From: Dermatemys mawii
Lineage: Eukaryota; Chordata; Testudines; Dermatemydidae
Direction of reading: 5' to 3'
DNA length: 64,000 bases
Assembly: GCA_007922305.1 (NCBI GenBank)
Contig: ML677326.1
Coordinates: 58,600,961 to 58,664,960, forward strand
Shown: piece after piece, positions 53,691-64,000 of the stretch
Layout: the number at the start of each line of letters is the position of its first letter
Numbering within the stretch: the stretch's first letter is position 1
The notes under the pieces: model-generated
What the model was told of the DNA's origin: nothing
What the model saw: the letters and a program-made list of their open reading frames with translations, nothing else
The model's database searches: none
Translations under genes and position numbers: made by a program

Positions 53691-54640
53691 GGTCAGCAGC
53701 ATTCTTAACAAGATGCAGGTGGAAAAGATGTCACGTAAAGCCCTTGATCTTATGGGGGATCCAGTTGGCCTGTTGGGACTCATCTCTCTAAAGAGGTTAA
53801 GGTAAAGATTTGGAAGGGGAAGTCTGTGGATTTATTTACCTTGGAGTTTATAGAAGAGCAGACCGAGGAATGGGGGAAAAGGACAGAAAAGACTAGGACA
53901 AATCCCACTGATCTAAGGCACCTCAAACTCTTGAGAACTGGACCAAGGCCTTTCAAATTCACGTAGGTATAATTTGCGTAAGGAACCCCAAGAGATGTAT
54001 TTCCTTGTTCAAGTCTGAGAACTAAACAGAGATAGCTTACGCAACATGTGGTAGGGAAGCATAGCTAAGATATGTCAGAGAATTTAAACAGTGGACAGCA
54101 GAGGAACCTGAATTACCCCGCGGTAAAATAGACCAGGAATTTTGGCTAGAGTGCATGACTCCTTATTGCCCCATCCAGCTGACATTCACAGAGGGTTTCC
54201 AGTGTGAAAATCTCAGCTTCAAAATGCAGATTTAAAAGTGAATGTATGCTTTGCATTTAACAATGGGAAATGGTTTTGCTCCCAATATTAGTGCAGACAC
54301 CACTGTTTAAGGCAGGACAGGGTTTAGTAAAGCACCCTTTTCTGTTATTGGGGTAAAAGGCAGTACCAAGAGAGTGGTAGGAAAGAGCGGGGGCAGGGAC
54401 CCAGTGTAGGGGAGCAGTAACCATGGAAAAGATTTCTTCTCCAGTTAAGGTACAGGTATTATGAAATTTGTTACAGGCTACCCAAGAAAAAAGAAACAGT
54501 TTATTTATGGAACTGATTTTCAGCTGTTTTTCAAATCCAGTATATGAAGGAGTGAGATGCCATCCTAGGCAGAGAATTTGAAGTCTGTTAAAGGCTTTGA
54601 GCATATAATGACTGCGAAAGTCACCATTTAAGTGACAGCA
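53690..54640 (+). mobile_element. Decayed DIRS/Ngaro-like retrotransposon gag fragment
   Basis: The plus-strand translation contains KIWKGKSVDLFTLEF (from about 53800), resembling 'rIWkGeyIDiFsLl' of reptile DIRS/Ngaro gag-like proteins. Then at about 54205-54245 there is KCRFKSECMLC, resembling the 'CrFKHeCslC' knuckle. From about 54430 SSPVKVQVL and SCFSNPVYEG resemble the block just before the polymerase. Order and spacing fit, but stops and shifts are frequent. Family recognition is from memory. Confidence 0.5.
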
Positions 54641-57600
54641 GGGCCAATATCTTGTTTGGGTTTCAGTTTGAAGGCCACTACTATTTTGATAAAGCCACAC
54701 CCATTGGATGCTCTCTGTCATGTGCCATTTTCAAAAGATTCAGCTGCATGTTGTAGTGGGGCAACTGCGCAGCAGTATAGCAGGTGTTATACGGGACACT
54801 AGTATGTCCTCATTTCACTGCTAAGTCTACATCGATTTGCTGTATGACCAGTCACCTTCAGTAAGTCACATGCTATTGATTTTCTTCCTGGAGTGGATGA
54901 TTTAACTTTTATAAACTACTTCTGTTTTAGCTATAAGTTAATTTCATTTCTTGATTAGACAAATCTTTGCTACGAGTTCAAAATCTGATGTCCTGTTAAT
55001 ATTCAGATTATATCAACAAAACTTTGTATTCTCACACAAATTTCCAAGAAGCAAACAAAAAGGGGTACAAATATGACTGAACTAGAATGTGATTCACAGT
55101 TCACAAAAACCTTCAGTAACACTCCTCCTCCCCCAATACTTACCCAGTTCTGCTCATAATTATGACTTCAAGGGTTATGAAGGGCAAAAGACCAGAGCTT
55201 CTCTATGACCTAGCTTCCGCAGCAGAGCCTATTTTTCTTCATCCACGACTGTGGTAGTTATTACTAACATTAATTACCTTTTAATATGATTATTTTAATA
55301 TAAATATTACTTTTTTGAATTCCATGAAAGAAATGTATCACCTGTTTAAATAGCCATTCAAGAAATAAAGCTACTAAAACAAAACATTAAAGCATAAGTA
55401 TATTTTTAAAGACAGAATATAACCTTGATCCATTTTTTAAAATCCAGTCTGTAATGTCTAGCATGTAAACATGGCATTTGTTTCAAACAGCTTTTGACCA
55501 TTTAGAGGCTGTACAGATTAGAGCGTATGGAACATGACATGACAGATATGAGTTTCTTTACTTCAGACAACTTTGTCAAACACCCGTGCTGAAGAAAATC
55601 AACAGTGATTGCTCTATAGTCACATGAAGTCTGCCATAAGAAAGTAGTTAAGTGTGCAGGTAAATAAAAATTGCCACAAAATCAAAGGCATGTTGCAGCA
55701 TGAAAACAATGTGACATTGTTCCTTTTCAGACTCACCACATACAAAACAGACTTGCTCTTTTTCTCAGTGATATTTATTGCGAGCATGAGATTAAGTGCC
55801 ACTTGAGATAGCTGAGCCCTTTTTTTGTTTCCCATACAGCATAATATAGTGACTGAATAGCCAAGCAGTTTCCACATACCACCCAGAAACCATGAGGAGC
55901 AATTCTTTAAAGAATATTACAGATTGTAATGACCAACTAGAGGTTTACACATCACACTCTTTCAACCTCTCTAGAGATGAAAATTTTACATACCACAACC
56001 AAATAACTATATCCATATTTATTACCAGTGGCCAAGAATAACAATGTACATTGCTTTGGTAACAATCATAAACCCCATACTATAAATCATTATTTTCCAG
56101 TGCTCATATTTTGGCTAGAGAGTGCAAATGACCACGATCCACTAACTATGGAATTTCAACTCACCAATGTTTGCCTTTCTCAACTGTAATAGATGATGAA
56201 ACAATAACTGGGTCCCATCACAAACAATGTGTTAATTAAATGAGACATGACGAGGACGAATCACAGTTCAAAACTGAAGCTAATTAAATTAATAATATGA
56301 GTAGAGGAAATTGCTACATTGCTCCTTCTGATGAGGAGATACCTGATCCGTAGGTAATCAAAACCAAAAAGGTTGTGTATGGGCAAACAGTAATGGAAGC
56401 TTTGAATTACCCAGATGTTAAAAAATAGAGAACATAAATGGAGATGAAGTTGAGAAGCTTCTTAGTAATAATTGCAAGAGGACAAGTTTATTTTATTTTA
56501 ATATAAGTGAGCAAAAAAAAGAATATGGATGATGAATATCCACAAAATACATTTTGAAGTAAGTGAAAGAATGGTGGAAAGTGGTGGATGATAAGTGGGA
56601 TAAAGGATAAGGACTAAAAGGAAAATTGCATATATTAACAAATTCATATATGGCCACACACTATCAGCATTAATTACAATATAAACAAACACAGGCCAAT
56701 ATAGAGAAGAAGATGAAAAGAGTAATCAAAAGTGAGAAATGAAACCATGCAATTTTCTTCCCTTTGATACAATCTCTCAGTTGGTAACTTTACCCTTTAC
56801 GTTAGTGATCATATTGTCCATAATGATATGCCATCTCAAAAAATTCTGAGTTGAATTTCAGTGATTCTGGAGAACTGCAGTTCCCACAGAAATCAATGTG
56901 CTTCGTAGGTGCTCACTACTTTTTAAATCAGGCCAGTTATGATTAAACAGAGATTAGAGAAGCAATGGATCAGTTGATGTGTATATAAGTTTAAGATTAC
57001 CATAGAGGAGTGTGCTATCCCTCAATATATCAGTTATCATTTTTCTCTTTGTTTCCTCATGAATTTCACAATAATGCCATTTTGGGAAGATACTACAGAT
57101 TTTCTAAAGAGGAAGGATCAGACCCAGAAATAACTCAGCACTTGGCCCAAAGACTGCTTTTTGAGAAATAAGAAGGAACACGTTCAGGTATGCCATAAGA
57201 AATCTCTGTAAAAATATATGCAAAAACAAATTCAACTACCATCTTTATGGAGATGACATATAGATATGTGCGTCTACTCCAAACCAGTTTCCTTCCATCC
57301 AGTGAAAATCTCAGCCTGTCTCTCTGACATCTCTTTATGGATATCAACCACCAGCTGAAGATCAACATGCCAAAACAGAGCTTTTAATTTTCCCTTCCCC
57401 CAACCTCCTCCTGCTACTTCCCTTCTTGATTACTGTGGACAACACCACCATTCTACCTGTCACTAGGGCCATCACCTGAGTATTATCTTTGACTCGGACC
57501 TTTCTCTCTAGGTCCTCATATCCAGGCTGTGTCTAAATCTTGTCAATTCTTTCTGCATAACATCTCTAAAATATAGCCTTTTCTATTCATCAACACAGCA

Positions 57601-58231
57601 AAAACTCATTCAGGCTCTCATCCTGATTACTGCAATATTCTTCTCTCTGGCCTTCAAAAATGCCAACTTGCCCCGCTCATTCAGAATGCTGCTGCGAAGA
57701 GTATTTTCCTAGTCCCTTGCTTTGATCAGCTTTCTGTTGGCTCACCGTCCTCTATTACACCAAACATTAGCTACTTGTCTTCACTTTCAAGGTCCTTCAT
57801 GGTTTATCCACACCCTACCCATCATCTCTCATTCACCAGAAGATGTCAACCATCACCTCTGATCAGCCCGTGATAACAACCTCAGTCACCCACTTGTTAA
57901 ATTTCCAAACAAGCATTTTGTGTTTTGTCTCCTGCTGTTCCCTATACTGGGAGGAGCACCCTGTAATCATCTACAAATACTCATTCAAATCTTTTTAATA
58001 CTCTCCTTTGCCTACAAAAATTTTGATAACAGGTCACTGGCGTGCTGCCACTGCCTAGGACACTGTCTCATTGTTTCCTTGTACTCTCCTGTCTATTTGT
58101 ACCTATCCGTTGTCTTCTGACTTACTCTTTGGTTTGTCTATATGGTGGTTTATTGTGTGACAAACCAGGGTGTGAATCTGTAGCGTATTACCTGTCATGC
58201 ACTAAATCACTATGTAGATGAGCCCTTACAT

Positions 58232-58453
58232 CAGAGGTGGGCAAACTACAGCCCGTGAGCCACATTCGGCCCACTGAACCATCCTGCCCGGCTCTTGAGC
58301 TCCTGGTCAGGGAGACTAGCCCCCAGCTCCTCCCCTGCTGTCCCCTCTCCCCTGCAACCTGAGCTTGCTGCACCGCCAGTGCTCTGGCCCATCGCNNNNN
58401 NNNNNTTCAGAACCCCAATGTGGCCCTCGGGCCGAAAAGTTTGCCCACACCTG
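58232..58453. mobile_element. Third hAT copy, short, with assembly gap
   Basis: The left end is CAGAGGTGGGCAAACTAC and the right end GTTTGCCCACACCTG. The exact 8-bp duplication CCTTACAT lies at 58224-58231 and 58454-58461. It is inserted into the 3' UTR of a LINE. Only 222 bp are present including ten N; the GC-rich core found in the other copies is probably missing from the assembly. Confidence 0.88.
58396..58405. other. Assembly gap (10 N)
   Basis: Ten consecutive N lie inside the third hAT copy. The true gap size is unknown and may be several hundred bases. Confidence 0.99.
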
Positions 58454-59682
58454 CCTTACATTATAAGCTCTCTGGGGTAACTGTGTTTGTACAGTACCTC
58501 ACACAATGGCATCCTGGTCAATGACTCAGGATTCTAGGTGCTTCCGTAATACAAAAAAATAAATAGTGATAACAATTTGCTGACAAATCAACACAGCAGA
58601 GTACCATGGGAAAGAACCAAGATAAGTTCCCGACGTGTCAGTCCTGGAGTAGAGAGTGAATACAAATGTCTTGATGTCTCTATTGACTCGATCCTTTCCA
58701 TAGAAAATTCTGTGCCAGACACAGTACCAATGTTGTTTGTGCATATTAGTCCTTATATATCATTCTGTGCTCTTATTTATCTGGTGAGGTGATGACCATA
58801 CTACAGTAAGTTATGCTACAGGAATATCAGAATCATTAATTGCCATTTCCTCCTAGCAAAGCTTCTTCAGCACTTTTACATGACCCGTTAGTGGAGAACA
58901 AGCTAGTGTGTATTAGAATTTACACCCCAGATGGTGCAGACTAAGGCATCATGTAGACAAGCCCTAAGTAAAAGACAAGAGACAACAGATGGATAAGGAC
59001 AGATGGAGATTACAAGGAAACAATAAGACAATATTGGTCAGCTTGATAGGCTGTATCTCAGCATACCAGCAGCCTAACTGCTGTCATCTTTTTTTTTTTT
59101 TTTGGTAAGTTCCACATGAAAGGATTGTTTTAAGAATGATAATGAGTTAATTTGTTGGTATTTACAGGTGAAATCAGCCCCAGGTGAAGTAAATATGGCA
59201 TATGCAGTAAGGTCATTGACTGATTTGTAAAATCAAGAATTCTTGTTCAGAAAATAATGAATATTTATCAACAGCATTTGTGAGAAGCATTTCAGGATGG
59301 AGTGAGGTAACTGATCACAATGATCAATTATAAGATATGTTTTATTCACTGCAGTCATGAGGTTTGCTATTCAAACAAAACTAAAATAAGAACGGTCAAT
59401 AAAAGGAAGAGTTCATACTTTGAATAATTAAGACAGACTAGGAGCATGGCGAAATAAGTATATTATGTAACTCCCCATAGAAACAAGTGAAATTAATAGT
59501 GCCAAGACTAAATAAATAAAGCCCATACACTAAAAGTATGATAAATATCCACCAATATATCTGGATTTTTCTCCATTTTATTATATACCCTATGTATTGC
59601 CAATATACATTATATGCTCATGCATACTCAGATATATTGTACAGTTTATTCTTTATATCTCAGTATAAGTCAAGTTTCTCTA

Positions 59683-59803
59683 GTGCTGTTGTATCTGTGT
59701 TGGTCCCAGGATATTAGAGAGACAAGATGGTTGAGATAATATCTTTCATTGGACCAAATTCTGTTGATGAAAGAGACAACCTCACCTACCTTGTCTTTCT
59801 AAT
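59683..59803 (-). mobile_element. Retroposon tail with inverted 5' segment
   Basis: The minus strand carries a turtle retroposon tail: 'acagaatttggtccaatgaa', 'ctcaaccatcttgtctctct', 'aatatcctgggaccaacac'. Its 5' end is 'attagaaagacaaggtaggt', which is an inverted copy of the internal 'catcttgtctctctaat' block. No clear target duplication was found. Confidence 0.65.
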
Positions 59804-60069
59804 TTTATTTAGTGTTATATACAAGAAAAGAGGCATAAACTTAAAATCCTTCCTGCGCACTATGTAAATTTTCTAAGAGCCAAAAATATAGACTGATAGT
59901 TATTAGTTAGTCAGTTAGAATGTGTGCAGGATTCAGACACTGAGTACATAGCTTTTCCTGTAGATGTTAAATTGAGAAAAATTGACAAAGAACTTTAACA
60001 AATTGCCATTTACTCTTTGGTACTCAAAGATATACAATATAGATACCCATTAACACATGTACCTACTTA

Positions 60070-62276
<2,207 letters not shown>

Positions 62277-62429
62277 CAGTGAAATTTCCACCTATAAAAT
62301 ATGGAATAACGCCCCCTGGCCATATTCTTTCTGTTCGTGACGTAGCAGCTCTGGGAAATCGGTTTTTCTCATTTTTCCCTGAGAATTTAACAGTTGATCT
62401 TCCCTTAGAAGAACTGTTTTGCTCAAAAC
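62277..62429 (-). CDS. TLL1: TLL1 exon: end of propeptide and start of protease domain
   Basis: The 153-nt exon is bounded by an acceptor (ttacag) and a GTAAGA donor. It starts with two bases of a split codon and ends with one. It encodes the last ~26 propeptide residues, beginning FEQNSSSKG, and then RFPR followed by [29 protein letters not shown] fits the minimal R-X-X-R rule for furin-like convertases, and AATSR is the expected mature N-terminus of tolloid proteases. Release of the propeptide activates the enzyme. NSS and NFT are possible N-glycosylation sites. Human TLL1, as I recall it, has IPR where this has FPR. This is the most 5' exon in the window. Confidence 0.96.
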
Positions 62430-63100
62430 CTGTAATGATATTTTTTAAAAAACACTACATGAGACAAAGAAGTTCACAAATGAAAACATTTGTTTTCTGC
62501 AAGCCAAAGCTCCATGTTTTCATTATGCACTTTAACAACAGAACACGGCTTTTTACACAGCAATTCAGCTTTTCAATGTGACATACAAACAATCATATAT
62601 TTGTTAGAAGTGCTTGAAATGGAAAGACTCAGTCTTCAGTATCATAATTTGCATGCAGTGAGGCAAAGAGGCAATTTAACACCTTAAAGAGACATTGCTA
62701 ATATGATTACTTCTAGACTGTCCAATTAAAACATCTATCATTTTTCTAAAACTGCTTCCTCTAAGTAACATACCTTGAATTTTTTTTTAATACCTTTTAA
62801 AAATTAGGTGGGTTTTCTTTTCCACTGATGATGTTTAGAAGAGTCTGTTGGGCAGAGGCATTAACACCAAAGGTGTTCAGGCTCTGTTTCACTTCTATCC
62901 GAGCAAAGGTCTAGTTTTAGTTTTAGCTACTTTCAGAGATAACCATATTATTGCAGGGCCTGGGAAAGAGCAACTGCATGCATTGCTGTAGGGAAGCACT
63001 GTTAGTTTACTTCATGTCTTTTGCTCATGGTCCATTTAACTTTTTTACTCATGGTCAGTCACACTGGAAGATGAATTCTTTTAACTGTAGTTAGTTATCC

Positions 63101-63295
63101 CAGGCCTGCACAACATGCGGCCCTGGGGCCACATGCAGCCCACACGGGCTCACTGTGCGGCCCGCGGGGAGTAAGTAAGGGTGGGGCAAGCCAAGCAGTG
63201 GAGTGGGGGAAGCCGATAGGGTGGGGCTTTTCAGCCCGCAGCTGGTTTTTTTGCAGTAATATGGCCCTCACTGCTTTCCGAGTTGTGCAGGCCTG
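63101..63295. mobile_element. Short hAT-like element of a different family
   Basis: The ends are CAGGCCTGCACAAC and GTTGTGCAGGCCTG, exact 14-bp inverted repeats, enclosing a GC-rich body with 'gcggccc' words. I see no convincing 8-bp flanking duplication (agttatcc against tcttagga), so the superfamily is inferred from the ends only. Confidence 0.65.
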
Positions 63296-63843
63296 TCTTA
63301 GGAGCTAATTGTAATAGCAATAGACATAAAATTTTCAGATAGGAAATAGGATTGTCAAGTACTTGAGGACATTAAGATTAAAGAATCATTCTCTCTCTCT
63401 GATCCAAGTTAATTATTATTATAATCCTTACTATTATTATGAAGATGAATGCAAGGACTTGCATACAATACTGTTACTTGTTTCCCTTTTCTGGAGCAAT
63501 TTTTAAATTAGTATAAATATCATGGTGGCAGGTTAAAATGGACTTTTAGTAAAAGCTGATCTGTCTGTGTTATTCAATATTGCCCAATTCTGCCACCTTC
63601 ACTCCTGTTGAATAGTACCTTTCTCTGTGAGCAGTCGCACTAAAATGTGCTGAACACAAAGTCACAGTCTGTTAACTGGGATGCCAGACAAGAGAGGGAT
63701 ATGACAGAGAAACGAGGAAGGATGTCAGGTCAGGACAGAAGCAACTGTGGGTAAAAGGTAAGAGGCCAAGGGTCTTGGTACAGATCCATAAGTCAGCAAG
63801 TAAGCAAAGAAGATACAAAAAAGAATAAGGAAAGGTGCAAGAG

Positions 63844-64000
63844 CCATGAAAAATGGGAGAAAAGTTTCAGACATTTTTCTGGGCAGAAAAGTAAGATTAT
63901 TTATAGATTAATGTTCTATGAAAAATGTTCATAGAAAAATGTTCTATGTCCATGAAAAAGGGGAGAAAAGTTTCAGACACTTTTCTGGGCAGAAAAGTAA
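63844..64000 (+). repeat. Tandem duplication, 106-bp period, cut by window end
   Basis: A 51-base segment beginning 'ccatgaaaaatgggagaaaa' at 63844 returns at 63950 with two or three changes. Between the copies are smaller repeats of 'atgttctatgaaaaatgtt'. The array may continue beyond 64000. Confidence 0.85.

Larger units (their letters stand above)
57370..58560 (+). mobile_element. L2-like LINE 3' part, interrupted by hAT
   Basis: The plus strand encodes a diverged HPDYCNILLSGLQ and LIQNAAAKSI, the C-terminal reverse-transcriptase block of L2/Jockey-type LINEs ('srLDYCNsLLsGLp', 'lQnaAArl'). The 3' UTR has 'ttataagctctctgggg', 'tgtttgtacagtacct' and an end in 'gtaatacaaaaaaataaata'. A hAT element with its target duplication splits the UTR at 58224-58461, so the LINE is older. 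Several stops and shifts are present. Confidence 0.75.
62430..64000. other. Upstream TLL1 intron (partial)
   Basis: This sequence lies 5' of the first recognised exon and should be intron, because the upstream propeptide and signal-peptide exons are not here. It contains a short hAT-like element at 63101-63295 and a 106-bp-period duplication at the window edge. I found no minus-strand exon matching the tolloid propeptide. Confidence 0.7.

Noticed and set aside
54257..54721. 154-codon open frame on the minus strand
   Set aside because: It runs antisense to the gag-like blocks, has no recognisable domain, and is best explained as a chance frame in the relic.

Overview
The window is vertebrate nuclear DNA, very probably from a turtle. 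It is AT-rich and intron-dominated. The repeats are CR1-type LINE tails, MIR-like tRNA SINEs, SINE tails ending in a 'gactaacacggctaccc' motif typical of turtle genomes, and hAT elements beginning CAGGGGTGGGCAAAC. The turtle assignment rests on recognising these repeat types, not on a database search.

A single protein-coding gene can be supported: the middle of TLL1 (tolloid-like 1), a secreted BMP1/tolloid-family zinc metalloprotease, on the minus strand. Thirteen consecutive coding exons lie between 62429 and 4290. They total 1827 nt, join without a frame break and encode about 609 residues. In order they give the end of the propeptide with an RFPR cleavage site, the whole astacin catalytic domain (zinc motif [13 protein letters not shown], Met-turn SIMHY), CUB1, CUB2, EGF1 and CUB3. 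By my count these match residues of about 122-730 of the 1013-residue human protein. The signal peptide and most of the propeptide lie above 64000. EGF2, CUB4, CUB5 and the 3' end lie below position 1; I found no exon for them here. Twelve introns are complete (1.5-13.6 kb). Eleven are GT-AG and one is GC-AG, with its assignment forced by reading frame. Every domain boundary falls on a phase-1 intron.

Layout from low to high coordinates: 1-4289 is intron with an 800-bp hAT element; 4290-13145 holds CUB3, EGF1 and the second CUB2 exon with CR1 and MIR copies between them; 13146-19408 is an intron with a GC-rich MITE; 19409-22927 holds the rest of CUB2 and two CUB1 exons, with a 132-bp palindromic SINE insertion between; 22928-38536 has two large introns around the first CUB1 exon, with a Tigger-like MITE and a second hAT copy; 38537-46488 holds three catalytic exons; 46489-60070 is a 13.6-kb intron carrying a CR1 fragment, a decayed DIRS/Ngaro-like retrotransposon and an L2-like LINE split by a third hAT copy that contains the only assembly gap; 60071-62429 holds the first catalytic exons; 62430-64000 is upstream intron ending in a tandem duplication.

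The most interesting points are: a possible BMP-1-like short form made by reading past the CUB3 exon into a stop codon that overlaps AATAAA; the GC-AG intron; a (CA)7 tract beside a donor site; and two retroposon tails whose 5' ends are inverted copies of themselves. I saw no novel multi-gene system.
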